Shown here in pieces: positions 52,117-61,879 of a stretch of 64,000 nucleotides of DNA. How positions within the stretch are numbered: the first letter of the stretch is position 1; every line of letters begins with the position of its first letter. The stretch covers positions 12,712-76,711 of the forward strand of contig NZ_CP064269.1 of assembly GCF_022811845.1 (NCBI RefSeq). The letters run 5' to 3'. The stretch comes from Bacillus pseudomycoides (lineage in GTDB: Bacteria > Bacillota > Bacilli > Bacillales > Bacillaceae_G). The position numbers were made by a program, and so were the translations under genes. The notes below the pieces were generated by a model. That model saw only the letters and a program-made list of their open reading frames with translations, made no database searches and was not told the DNA's origin.

Positions 52117-52197
52117 TTACATTACTGCTTTTAAAAGTTCTTGTACGAGTGGAAAGATCCCACCGATAAATTTTAAAACTGCCGTTGCGATTGCCAT
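52117..52197 (-). CDS. 26-aa amphipathic peptide, array copy 3
   Basis: The second version: MAIATAVLKFIGGIFPLVQE plus LLKAVM. Thr5 replaces Met5, and IFPL replaces LLPF. Ribosome site GAGGAGGTG. Hydrophobic pattern, Lys9, Lys23 and Pro16 are all conserved. Confidence 0.7.
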   Translation of the reverse strand: MAIATAVLKFIGGIFPLVQELLKAVM

Positions 52198-52279
52198 ATG
52201 ATTTCACCTCCTCTCATCTGGACCTTGATTCATCTTCGCTATACAAATCATTTGTATAAATAATTGCTGAATAACGAAC

Positions 52280-52360
52280 TTACATTACTGCTTTTAAAAG
52301 TTCTTGTACGAGTGGAAAGATCCCACCGATAAATTTTAAAACTGCCGTTGCGATTGCCAT
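52280..52360 (-). CDS. 26-aa amphipathic peptide, array copy 4
   Basis: Same peptide as copy 3. The ribosome site region has one change (GAGGCGGTG), which may lower its translation relative to the others. Confidence 0.7.
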   Translation of the reverse strand: MAIATAVLKFIGGIFPLVQELLKAVM

Positions 52361-52445
52361 ATGATTTCACCGCCTCTCATCTGGACCTTGATTCATCTTC
52401 GCTATACTACAGATCATTTGTATAAATAATTGCTGAATAACGAAC

Positions 52446-52526
52446 TTACATTACTGCTTTTAAAAGTTCTTGTACGAGTGGAAAGATCCCACCGATAAAT
52501 TTTAAAACTGCCGTTGCGATTGCCAT
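52446..52526 (-). CDS. 26-aa amphipathic peptide, array copy 5
   Basis: Same peptide as copies 3 and 4, with the standard GAGGAGGTG site. Unit spacing 166 bases, three bases longer in the spacer (CTATACTACAGATC). Confidence 0.7.
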   Translation of the reverse strand: MAIATAVLKFIGGIFPLVQELLKAVM

Positions 52527-52611
52527 ATGATTTCACCTCCTCTCATCTGGACCTTGATTCATCTTCGCTATACTACAGATCATTTGTATAAATAATTGCT
52601 GAATAACGAAC

Positions 52612-52692
52612 TTACATTACTGCTTTTAAAAGTTCTTGTACGAGTGGAAGGATCCCACCGATAAATTTTAAAGCTGCCATTGCGATTGCCAT
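52612..52692 (-). CDS. 26-aa amphipathic peptide, array copy 6 (promoter-proximal)
   Basis: The third version: MAIAMAALKFIGGILPLVQE plus LLKAVM. It is the first gene after the promoter, with AAAGGAGGTG. Ala7 replaces Val7. Three different peptide versions under purifying constraint argue that the products, not just the DNA repeats, matter. Confidence 0.7.
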   Translation of the reverse strand: MAIAMAALKFIGGILPLVQELLKAVM

Positions 52693-52761
52693 ATGATTTC
52701 ACCTCCTTTTGTTGTTGCTACGATGTGATCTATATTATAGTAAGCGCTTATGCTTTATCAA

Positions 52762-52797
52762 TACATCCTTATATGCAATATTGCATATAAGGATGTA
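52762..52797 (-). promoter_or_regulatory. Perfect PlcR box within a 36-bp palindrome
   Basis: TATGCAATATTGCATA at 52772-52787 fits the PlcR consensus TATGNANNNNTNCATA exactly. The palindrome extends ten more bases on each side (TACATCCTTA...). It lies about 80 bases upstream of the first peptide gene and reads toward the array and the cytolysin. PlcR, with its PapR peptide, activates secreted virulence genes at high cell density in the B. cereus group, including cytolysin genes. Confidence 0.85.
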
Positions 52798-53035
52798 GCA
52801 GGTTCCCTTTCTTTGTATTGTTAATAAGGGGTACGACATGTTTCAAACATTATTAAGTTGTATTTTTGAAATGAAATAGTCTAGATTTTCAGCATAGTCA
52901 TAAAGTGTACTTTTTGAAATAACATATAAATTTATAATGAATCAATCTTATTCCCCCTTTTCGGGGATTTAGGAAAAATTACCCTATTAGTACAAAAATC
53001 TGTATAGAATTCTGTATAAAAAAGCCCTGCATATA
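52798..53035. other. AT-rich stretch between PlcR box and DUF3967 gene
   Basis: No gene. AAAAAAGCCCTGCATATAAG, then TAAGGCTTTTTCTA, at 53019-53054 is a weak terminator hairpin for the DUF3967 gene. A phrase TTTTCGGGGATTTAGG at 52957 has no partner. Confidence 0.4.
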
Positions 53036-53048
53036 AGTAAGGCTTTTT

Positions 53049-53592
53049 CTATTTCCAAAATTGCCACCACTTTTTTTGTTGGGTGGCTGCAATCAATTTT
53101 TTAGTCTCCTGGTTTTCACGGATCATAGCCATTAGGTTTTGATCACGTTCATTAATTTTTTGAAAATCCTGTTGTTGTTTTTGCTGTTCAGTTAACCATT
53201 CCTTTAAATTTTCTTCATGTTTTTTTAGCAGTTCAGATACTCTTTCAGCAACAATTCTATCCAATTCCTGAATAGCTACAACTCCTTCTCCTACTTGGAT
53301 CTGTTCAGGTTGTTGTTTAGTTATTTGGATAGGTTCAATGTCTATATATTCAGGTAATCCTTCTTTACTGAGGAGCTCAATAATTTGTTTTGTTTGGAGG
53401 TTTCTTTTATTTCTCATTTTAGCTATAAATTGAAAAACAGGTATACATTCTTGATGAATTAAATACTTGTTCTTTTCACCTTGTTGAAATTTAAAAACTA
53501 CCGTAGGTTTGACAGTTTCGTTTTATAGTCATAGCTGATACTTTTATTTCCTTGGCTACTTCTTCAGCTGATAACCAGTCTTTTTGTTGCAC
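53049..53592 (-). pseudogene. Second DUF3967-type gene with one-base frameshift
   Basis: GTG 53592 follows GGATGGTGAT. The first part QQKDWLSAEEVAKEIKVSAM, then TIKR, is the winged-helix start. One base is missing near 53520, after which ETVKPTVVFKFQQGEKNKYL and the rest continue. The coiled coil and the tail (RDQNLMAMIRENQETKKLIA, then KKWWQFWK) match the protein at 12820. It has its own iterons just upstream (53595-53740). This is either a second replicon/segregation module or the remnant of a co-integrated plasmid. Confidence 0.7.
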
Positions 53593-53594
53593 TG

Positions 53595-53740
53595 TTCAGA
53601 TCACCATCCTTCTAAACATCTAAACATCTGAACAGAAAAATAAGGGTTTCCTTGTTTTTCTGTTCAGATGGATATTTAGATAATATACAAATAGTTTAAC
53701 ACCTGAACATCTAAACGCAATATATAAAAGAATCACTAGA
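53595..53740. repeat. Second iteron set (CATCTGAACA type)
   Basis: CATCTGAACAGAAAAA and its perfect 16-bp complement flank a short loop at 53626-53669. Further units ACATCTAAACATCTGAACAG, CTGTTCAGAT and CACCTGAACATCTAAAC surround it. The unit differs from that at 16127 but has the same relation to a DUF3967 gene. Confidence 0.7.
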
Positions 53741-54343
53741 AAGTAAAATAGAAGGATAGATCTTAAGTCATTTCGGCTCGATTAGCTTTTATCGCCAAGC
53801 CGAAGGACAAAAAGCAATGCAATGGTTCTCGACTTGGACTAGCAAGTATACGAGCCGAACCGCTTAGATCATTCGTTCAAAAATAGTTCTTATTCAAAAT
53901 ATTGATACGTTTAATACGTGGGGTTTCGCCCCCACACGACGAGCCAGCACTCCAAACAAAAAGCAAGGAAACCCCTAAATTCGGTTAATTTGTTTTTTAT
54001 TATAAATACGGTATGTAGAATTTTACATTTATTCTTATGAAAAATAAAATAAAATACCTATAGATTTAACCAAAATCACTTATAACGCTCTATCTTCTTC
54101 TTTATAATCACTTAGCTTCATTGAATATAATTGCATTAATTTGCCTTATCTCGTCATACAAACGAATCTGAGCACCCGTTTTTTTCCTAAACGCAAAATT
54201 TGAGTGATTATTTTATTCAACTTTAGATTTTGGCTCTCCAAATCATTTAAACATTGCTTTTCTTGTGATAATCCATTCTTTTCTTGTACCATTTGGGGGC
54301 AGAAAGAATTTAACTAATTGAAAAGGACTTCCTTAGTGCCTCC
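53741..54343. other. Gene-free stretch
   Basis: No coding frame is supported. GGGGTTTCGCCCCCAC (53930) is a small hairpin. CGACGAGCCAGCACTCC with AAGCAAGGAAACCCC (53937-53975) shares the phrase CGACGAGCC-GCACTC and the CAAGGAAA tail with 31949-31982; it may be an old mobilisation-site remnant. TCGGCTCGATTAGC and CGAGCCGAACCGC (53770, 53848) are partly complementary. Confidence 0.4.
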
Positions 54344-54552
54344 ATGAGTGATACACCAAGAACAGTAGACTTAGAAATAGCTGATACTGTAAATACAAGT
54401 AAGTTAAAAACAGAGATTAACACTCAATTAAAGAATCAAGATATTAGAGCATATACAATTAATGTGAGTCAGAGAAATATGGACATTGTAAAGAAAGAGA
54501 GGCGATGGAGCGAAGTTTACAGTTCTATTTTTGATGAAGTGTTTACCAAAAA
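54344..54552 (+). pseudogene. DUF4030-like gene fragment cut by MITE
   Basis: About 69 native residues (VDLEIADTVNTSKLKTEINT, then YTINVSQRNMDIVKKERRWS) resemble, with low certainty, the DUF4030 domain of Bacillus. The frame runs into the MITE at 54553 and stops soon after. No good ribosome site at the start, so the 5' part is probably also lost. Confidence 0.4.
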
Positions 54553-54778
54553 GGGGTACAGCCGAGATACGTGTAAAAATAGGTCATAGCCTTACTTTTA
54601 TTCCCAATTAGATTTAGAATCAGTTTTTTATCCATTATTTCTTTGTACAAATCCTTGGTACATCTAATCTTTCATTGTTTAACTTATTATCATACACCTA
54701 ATCATACAATTCAAATTAAGTATTTTCAGTAATCAACCAATGGATGATTAGGGTTAACCCATAAATAGACAAATTACA
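54553..54778. mobile_element. MITE copy 2, right part cut by IS6
   Basis: Starts GGGGTACAGCCGAGATACGT and follows the interior of 20785-21121 for about 225 bases with a few changes. The IS6 element then begins. The right terminal repeat is missing. Confidence 0.85.
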
Positions 54779-55615
54779 GTTCTGGTGCAAAAATATTAGT
54801 TAGAAACATAGAGTAACAATTTCCTCTATATTTCTAGCTTATGAAGATAAATCAAACAATTTATGAATAAATTGTTTTTGATTTTGGACAGACTTGTTCA
54901 GAACAAGTTGTCCTTTTTTCATCATATGCATGGCTTCAACACCACTCAATATAGAAATTGCTGTTTTAAATGACTTAAATCCTAACATAGAACGAACTCG
55001 TCTTTTAATAAACCGGTGATCTTGTTCCACTATGTTATTGAGATATTTCACTTGTCTAATTTGGATGCCTTCTGGCATCCTTTTTTCTTCTTTTAACTCC
55101 TCAATTGCTACTGGATAAGCTGGATTCTTATCTACAGCAATGACACGAGGAGTGGACACATGCGAAAAAGCCAAGGCCTTTTTGAAAAAGTGCTTGGCTG
55201 ATTGAGTATTTCTATTTTTACTTAAGTAAAAATCAATCGTGTTTCCTTTTGAATCGACAGCACGGTATAAATACATCCATTGCCCTTTTACCTTAATATA
55301 GGTTTCATCGACTCTCCACGAATCATTTGTTGATTTAAGATGATGTCGTACTTTCTCTTCTAATTGAGGTCCATATTGATGAACCCAACGCATAATTGTT
55401 GTGTGAGAAATGGATAAACCTCTTTCTTCCATCATTTCCACTAGGTTTCGAAAGCTTAAATTGTACCGTAGGTACCACCGTACTGTTAATAAGATTAGTT
55501 CAGGTTGATAATGCTTCCATTTGAACAAATTTTCCTTTTCCATACTGGTCACGCGCCTTTTCTAGAGTAATGCTATCAGTATGTCCAAGTTTAAGAGATT
55601 TTTTGCACCAGAACC
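54779..55615 (-). mobile_element. IS6-family insertion sequence, copy 4
   Basis: Ends GTTCTGGTGCAAAAA at 54779 and the complement at 55615. Internally about 80% like the elements at 5604 and 34081, so a different iso-form, closer to the remnant at 20098. It joins the MITE to the decayed protease gene. Confidence 0.88.
54839..55552 (-). CDS. IS6-family DDE transposase, 234-237 aa
   Basis: Intact: DETYIKVKGQW, IAVDKNPAY and NNIVEQDHRFIK. The likely start is ATG 55543 (MEKENLFKWKHYQP). The interior is intact, so this copy could be active. Confidence 0.88.
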   Translation of the reverse strand: MTSMEKENLFKWKHYQPELILLTVRWYLRYNLSFRNLVEMMEERGLSISHTTIMRWVHQYGPQLEEKVRHHLKSTNDSWRVDETYIKVKGQWMYLYRAVDSKGNTIDFYLSKNRNTQSAKHFFKKALAFSHVSTPRVIAVDKNPAYPVAIEELKEEKRMPEGIQIRQVKYLNNIVEQDHRFIKRRVRSMLGFKSFKTAISILSGVEAMHMMKKGQLVLNKSVQNQKQFIHKLFDLSS

Positions 55616-57101
55616 GAATTATATGATGTGCCCTATTGGCTATGCCAAATTGTATTTGGATTGTCATCGATTGCATTACTAGCTAGATCACACACACACA
55701 CTTGCTTTCATTATTTTCTCGGACCATACGCAGCGGTTGGTTTAACAGGTTTCGCATCCGTCGCTTCCCATATAGGGGCAGTTAATGTTGGATAATTCAA
55801 AGCTTCTACTTTTTTTCTTGTTTCTTGTGATGCTTTCAGTCCCCATTGATCGAAAAATGGCAGTAAATTTTGTTTCGCTACTTTCGATGTATTGTAAATA
55901 AAGGCTTGTATTTTATCTTCATTCGTTTCTGGAAGTTTGTCTTTTGGCAACTCTCGATATAGTTTGTGAAGATTTGGATAGAAATCTTGCCCATATGCTA
56001 AATGAAGTTGCCAAAACATAACAACTTTCACAAACGGGTCATTAATATTTTCATATTCTTTATCTGTTTGTTTTAAGTATTGAAAGGCTCTGTCATAATC
56101 CCCTTCTTTTTCTAAACGTGTTGGTTGACCTGGGAATAATTGTTTTTGTGCAGCTAAAGAGTATATATTAACATTGACTTCAACTACTCCATCCCACGTC
56201 CAAGGGTATTGTTGCCTTGTATGCCCTGCTTCATGCATTTGTCCCCATCCAAATTCATTTGCATTTAAAGCACTTTTAATTGCATCATAAGCAGTAGTAA
56301 ATACGACTCCATCTCTACCTGCATACATGTACATGCCCGGTGGGTTGTTAGGATTTTCTACAAAAGCCCAAAGACGGCGAGTTGAACGATGTAACGGATT
56401 AGAACTTGTTTCAGATAGTCCCGATATTTTATCTTGTGCTAGAATCATTTCATCATATTTTTTTAATAGGGGCACAGGATCTTGATCCGTAATATATTTC
56501 TTCGCACTATCGCGAGTAACAGTAAGTACTGCTCGTTTAGATTTCAATTGTACAGCAGGTGCATCTGGATATTTGTCCATCATGGCAATCCAGTCTACTT
56601 TCGTATGCTTTCCTAATTCAAAAAATGGAACGGGACTTCCACCTTGTGTTACTTTGACCTTAACGGTTCCTTTCCCTTCACAGTTATCAAACCCTAATAA
56701 ACCACCGTTTGGAGAGGAGATGGTGTTAGAACCCGGGGAAAGACGAAATGCTTTTCCCCCTTCTTTATCATATTCATTTGTCCCAATAGTTGCTCCAAGC
56801 TTGTCTAATCCTGATAGTCCCGATACTTCAATTGTGACTTGTTCATTCGGTTTACATAGATTCCTGTTGGCGTATAGTTTCGTTGCTCACTTCTTCTTTC
56901 TCTTGCTGCTTCACCCATATAATGTCCTGTACTTGGAAGTTCAAACGTCCTCTCTTCATATTGCACCTGGGTTTGCGTAGTTTCAGCATGAATGTTCAAA
57001 CCATTTACAGTCATAGATGTAAATAATGTCGTTGTCAAAACAGCAGATGCCATAAATACTTTCATTGGTTTTTGTAATTTACGATTCTTTCTTTTGTTCA
57101 T
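55616..57101 (-). pseudogene. Enhancin-like M60 metalloprotease, frameshifted and 3' truncated by IS6
   Basis: ATG 57101 with AAAGGAATG; signal peptide MNKRKNRKLQKPMKVFMASA through NIHAETT. One C is missing in the run at about 56850 (GTAAACCGAATG); restoring it joins NYTPTGIYVN to PNEQVTIEVSGLSG. The main body holds the zinc motif HEAGH (in WGQMHEAGHTRQQ), as in M60/enhancin proteins that cut mucins. Stops follow YGPRK at 55711, but the same frame still shows ASNAIDDNPNTIWHSQ, the start of an F5/8-type discoidin domain, before the IS6 element at 55615. The carbohydrate-binding C-terminus is therefore lost. Confidence 0.8.
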
Positions 57102-57495
57102 ATCAATCATTCCTTTCATTTAAATTCGTTCTAACGTTCATACGAAACGCCGATTTCCTCACTAGCCCTTCATATCATTTTATTATGTTAATACAATAAA
57201 AATTCCTCTTACTATGGCTACTTCTTAAATTTACTTATCCCCCCTCTCTTATTTCATACACGTAAAAATTATACTTATATATAATTTTGGAGGGGAGCGT
57301 CTGGCCGCGTATAGAAACGGTCATGACTTTTCCCACCATATCCAAATGAGAAAGCAAGGCAGATCATGTTGTATTCTGCATAGTAGGTATGTCGAAGAAT
57401 TAAAATGGATTTATATGGCTATTCCTTCCATTTATACATAACTAATATGTATCGCCCATTATTTTTTATGACTTTTTACGATTTAGGTCTTGATA
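57102..57495. other. Gene-free stretch upstream of M60 gene
   Basis: AT-rich; should hold the promoter of the protease. CCCACCATATCCAAATGAGA at 57331 looks like a broken Tn3-like end of the GGGGTCACCATATC family. No PlcR box is visible in the first 200 bases upstream of the protease. Confidence 0.4.
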
Positions 57496-57526
57496 ACGTA
57501 CAATTTTCTTTTGATATGGTGAGGCC
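57496..57526. repeat. Single Tn3-like end, inverted relative to 39540
   Basis: Read inward from 57526: GGCCTCACCATATC, AAAAGAAAATTGTACGTT. It pairs in orientation with the solo end at 39540, enclosing about 18 kb with the toxin cassette, cytolysin, peptides and protease. Confidence 0.55.
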
Positions 57527-57699
57527 TATATACACCAGATTGTTAGTTCACAAAATACAAGAGATTTGAGATCAGTATCGGTAACGCCACATCCCTATAA
57601 TGATTCATATGTTACGTCTTTCAAAAGAATCTGATTTATAGAACGTGTCAGAATTTATATTTTACTATATTTAATATTCATTTATTGTTTTTTCGTTAA

Positions 57700-57715
57700 T
57701 ATGTATAATTACATA
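57700..57715. promoter_or_regulatory. Perfect PlcR box next to the Tn4430-like end
   Basis: TATGTATAATTACATA fits TATGNANNNNTNCATA exactly. It lies 3 bases outside the Tn3-family unit that starts at 57718. On the plus strand the next gene is the lipoprotein inside that unit, about 430 bases on. On the minus strand the protease starts about 600 bases away. The original target gene was probably separated from its box by the insertion. Confidence 0.65.
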
Positions 57716-58143
57716 AAGGGATATCGTCAGCATTTCGGAAAAAACACGTTAAGAGCATGCAAGATTTTATACAGTTTTTCGGCTAATCGAGTAACAAACG
57801 AGAACCTAAAACCGCGCCAGGATAGGAATGTATAAAAAATGCATAGATCCATAGAACAAAAAAGGAGGATCCCTTGTGAGTAGGGATCCTCCTTGTCCTA
57901 CCGATAATTGTGCGTTATGTGAACTAGATTTGTATAGAGTATGCATTCAATCCTTTCGGATCTTCTTCAACTAAAGGGCCAGATAATTGAATAAGAATCT
58001 CAAACAAAATTGGTATTAATTAACCTCAGCATGGTGAGGTTGTGAAGAATGATATTTAAACTAACGTTGCAGGTTAGTTCAACAGGAATATTTAAAAATG
58101 GTATAATTAACAATAAAAGAAATTTAATTTTAGGGAGGAATTT

Positions 58144-58599
58144 TTGAAACTAAAATCTATGGTATTTATTTTCTTGAGTATGCTTGTTTTAGTTGTGGGT
58201 TGCTCTTCAAATGAAACAGTTGAAAGTAAGTGGACTTCACCTGAAGATATACCAAACTTTGTCAAAGAAAGTGATTTTGAGAAAATTGATTGGAATAGAA
58301 AAGCCGTGACGTTCAATGACAATATTATCGGAAATGAAAATAAATCAGGTGTTATTGGTGCTGATATGCCAAGTATAAACATTAACCAAAAGTGGATGTG
58401 GCACCTTTGGGGTGTTGAAAATCCCAAGGAAACTGAACTAACAGTCGTTGGTTTTCACAGAGAAACGGGAACTGTCCATCAAATCATAACAACAGGTTGG
58501 ACGATAGGTCTTGAAGGAGAGAATAATGGAGCAGATGCACACGCCTTCAAGCGTGAACATTCCAAAGTCAGGAGAATGGGCAATATTGCTTTATACTGA
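58144..58599 (+). pseudogene. Lipoprotein gene, copy B (frameshifted)
   Basis: Same as 424-924 from TTG 58144 (GGGAGG upstream). A 2-base loss after DAHA (58543) changes the last residues and ends early. Probably a read error; see copy A. Confidence 0.8.
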
Positions 58600-58965
58600 T
58601 GGAAAATTATTCGATAAATTAGTTTACGATATAAATGAATAATGAGTATTCTTCTTCAACTATAGGACTCGATCCTTCAATAATCAGCACAAAAAAAGGA
58701 TCTTCAATCGAAGATCCTTTTCAATACCGATAATGAGACGTTATGTTAACTCTCTATGAATAAGATATACAAAATAAGAGTTGAGAAGCAAATAAAAACG
58801 GTTCTTTTTATGGTAAAATTTGTTATAGATGGATAATACAATTAAACAAACGAGCCATTTGGCACATAAAGGTGCAACCTTTGTTGCACCTTTATGTGCC
58901 TATAACTATCTTTACTTTAGCCATCCACTTCAATAATACTGGAATAAGAAAGGGCGATAAACAAT

Positions 58966-59392
58966 ATGTTTTTGGAGATAAATTAAAAAAGAAAGAGAAA
59001 AGGGTTGGTCACAGGAGTACCTTGCTACAAAAATACATGTTAGCCGTCAATCAGTTTCAAAGTGGGAAACAGGTAAAAACTATCCCAGTATTGGAGTGAT
59101 TATCGATTTAAGTGATTTATTCGGCATCACAATCGATGAATTATTAAGGAGTGATGGAGAGTTGAAAGAAAAAATAATTCAAGATAGTAAAGGATCGACA
59201 GATTTAAATTGGAAATCATACCTTTTAACCGGTTTAGGTATTCTTATGGGGATTGTAATTGTTAGTATGATCAAACATGATGGAATTGATTGGATATCCA
59301 TTAGTTGGTCAGCAGTTGCAACAGCAGCCTTCTTGTACCTTATTTCTCTTCTTTTTCCACAAGGGAGCAAAAAGAGTGAAACAAAAAAGTAG
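58966..59392 (+). pseudogene. Xre-type regulator gene, copy B (frameshifted near start)
   Basis: Equivalent of 1254-1718. Two deletions in A runs near 58990-59008 break the N-terminus. The C-terminus here ends SKKSETKK, probably the true end. Confidence 0.8.
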
Positions 59393-59895
59393 GTGGAAAA
59401 TTCCACAAACGGATTCGATTGCTTAATAAACCTGATTTTAAAAAACGATTCCTACTGTTTGTAAAGGAATCGTTTTTTTGATATAAATTACCTTTTGGAT
59501 TAAAAAGTATAGGAAATATTATTAATAAACATTCATAAATTTAACTTCCGCTAACGAAAATTATGTAAATGAGCTGTCCAAATGGATGGCTTATTTTATT
59601 TTTAGGTTAACGTGGCTTTTTTCCAAAATGCTGGCGGTACCCCATGGCTATCAAGCTAAGAAAATATAACTCCCCCAGAACCAGATTTTGTCCTAATTTG
59701 TAATAAAAGAGCTCATTTTTTCGTTATGGGGGGTGACCTGTTTTCTTAAGTTGATGGATGTGTGTGGTAGGCCCCCTACATGGAATCCTACTGTCTTTGT
59801 TTTAATTCAGAAATTTCTAAATTAACTTTCTTTTATTTAAAATTGTAATACAATTGAGTTAAATAAATTTAACTGGTTAAAAAGGATGATGCATA

Positions 59896-60486
59896 ATGAA
59901 ACAAAAGCCATTTCCATTATCGAAACATATGAACAATTAAAAGTAATAAGCGATCCATTACGTACAAAATGCTTATATACTTAGTCGAAAAGCCATATAC
60001 AGGTCATCAACTTGCTCAGCTTTTAAATCTTTCTCGCGCAAAAATACTCTATCACCTCCGCGAACTAGAAAAACACAACATCATTCAATTAGTAAAAAAA
60101 GAAGAACAGGGAGGGAATATTTTAAAGTACTATCAGGCTGTTTCGCGTGGCTTTATTCCTGCAAATCACTTACTTCACTACATTGAATCGCAACAGGCAA
60201 CAAGACAATCCTATTTAGAAGTATTACATCGTGCACAAACAAGAGTATTAACTGCTCCAGATACCTCATTCGATTTAACATCTTCCCATGTTGAAGATTG
60301 GCCAAGTATCTCGATGCAAACAGAATTCTCATTAACAGAAGAACAATTTATAAAGTTTTAAATCAGTATAGAAACCTTGTTAAAGAAACTTTAGCAGCTT
60401 CCACAGAAACTGATGCTAATAAAAACTTTTATGTTACAATCACAGGTTTTGAAATTGATCAACTGCTCTTTAACGAAGATTTATAA
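59896..60486 (+). pseudogene. ArsR-type regulator gene, copy B (frameshifted)
   Basis: Equivalent of 2191-2784, with one-base losses near 59903, 59968 and 60357. The frame is open between them (59969-60361). Copy A is intact. Confidence 0.85.
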
Positions 60487-60513
60487 TTCATTATTTGTGG
60501 GGAGGAATATTCT

Positions 60514-61761
60514 TTGAGTGAGCCGTTTATATCACAACAAGTTCAACCTAAGTATACAAGCATGTCATTATTTAAAAATCGTGCATTCTTATTTCTTTGG
60601 TTATCTAGTACCTCTTCTTTTCTTGCTCTTTCAACCTACCTATTTGCAGAGCAATGGTATGTTATTCGATCTTTAGGTCAGGAATCAGCACTTGGGATTG
60701 TCATGATGGTAACTCTAATCCCGCGAGTCCTCCTAATGACTGTTGGAGGTGTATGGGCAGATCGCTTTAAACGTTCAAAAATTATGTTGGTTTCTAGCTT
60801 CACGCGTTTTTACTGGTTTTGTAATGATTACTTTATTACATTTGCATCTATTAAATTTATGGTCGTTACTGTTTTTTGCACTACTATTTGGAATTCTGGA
60901 TGCTTTCTTTTCACCAGCGAATCAGTCTCTTCTTCCTCTTCTAGTCCCAAAAGAGATGTTAACTCGATCTAATTCCTTTATTCAAACTTCCAATCAAGTT
61001 GCAATGTTTGCCGGACCAATGATAGGCGGCTGGATTATTACAGTTAGTTCTTTCTCGGTTTTATTTCTCTTCGTTGCTTGCTTTTTATTAATTACATCCG
61101 CTTTCACTTTATGTATTAAAGAAAAAAATTCTTCACCGTCTTCTAAGCAAGCATCTACCAGACAAGAGCTATTAGAAGGTTTTCAATATGTATGGAACAT
61201 GCCTTTTTTAAAATCTATACTTTTTATTTTAATGACAATAAACGTCCTCTTCTTTGGCCCTTTACTTATGGGAATTCCATTATTAGCGAGCGAGGTATTA
61301 CATGGAAGGCAGTTGAGGTAAGTTTTTTACAAAGCTCTTATCAAGGAGGAATGCTAGGAGGCGCTTTATTGATTGGGCTTTTAAATATTAGGAAAAATAG
61401 AGGTCTTTCTATTCTAATACTTATTTCTTTTCTTGGTATTTTTCTTTCTCTCCTTGGTCAAATGTATGTTTTATGGCAAGGAATCCTTTTACTTGTGATG
61501 ATGGGTTTCATGTCTTCTATGATTAATGTACCACTGGTGTCTATTATTCAAGAAAACAGTGAAACAGATAAGCTAGGGAGAGTTATGAGTTTCGTAAATG
61601 CCTCTTCGAACGGTTTAGTTCCGCTATCTTATGCTTTTGTATCTATATGCTTAACATTTGGCACTTCTATATCTAACATTCTACTATGTTGTGGCCTACT
61701 CATAACTATCTTATCCATTCTTTTTATAACAAAATATAAAATTGTACGTGATACAAATTAA
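60514..61761 (+). pseudogene. MFS transporter gene, copy B (frameshifted)
   Basis: Equivalent of 2812-4060. It lacks bases in T runs near 60811 and 60820 and one A near 61306, but is correct where copy A is wrong. Its end (RVMSFVNASSNGLVPLSYAF to KYKIVRDTN) gives the true C-terminus. Confidence 0.85.
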
Positions 61762-61879
61762 CTAAACAGTGCAGTATTTCTAGAAATTAAATGTTGGTTC
61801 AGGTTAAGCAGGTGGAGCGATGCTATTTATAAATGTACTAAAAATTTTTTCCGTATTGGGTGTACAGAGGTATCTTATT

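Larger units (their letters stand above)
57718..59643. mobile_element. Non-autonomous Tn3-family unit with Tn4430-like terminal inverted repeats
   Basis: The left end at 57718 reads GGGATATCGTCAGCATTTCG and continues GAAAAAACACGTTAAG. The right end, read inward from 59643, starts GGGGTACCGCCAGCATTTTG and continues GAAAAAAGCCACGTTAA. These match each other and, from memory, the 38-bp repeat of Tn4430. The 1.93 kb between them holds a lipoprotein gene and an Xre-type regulator but no transposase or recombinase. In copy A the left end is cut at base 1 and the right end lies at about 1899-1935. No 5-bp target duplication is visible. Confidence 0.75.

Noticed and set aside
51791..52692. CRISPR-like array (six regularly spaced repeats)
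   Set aside because: Whole units including spacers are repeated, and each unit contains a translated frame with a ribosome site. Not CRISPR.
51791..52692. Type I toxin or holin-like peptide array
   Set aside because: No antisense RNA promoter or cognate hairpin is visible, and the PlcR box points to secreted or cytolytic products. Kept only as an alternative.
53760..53980. Rolling-circle double-strand origin
   Set aside because: Hairpins are present but no Rep gene or recognisable nick site accompanies them.
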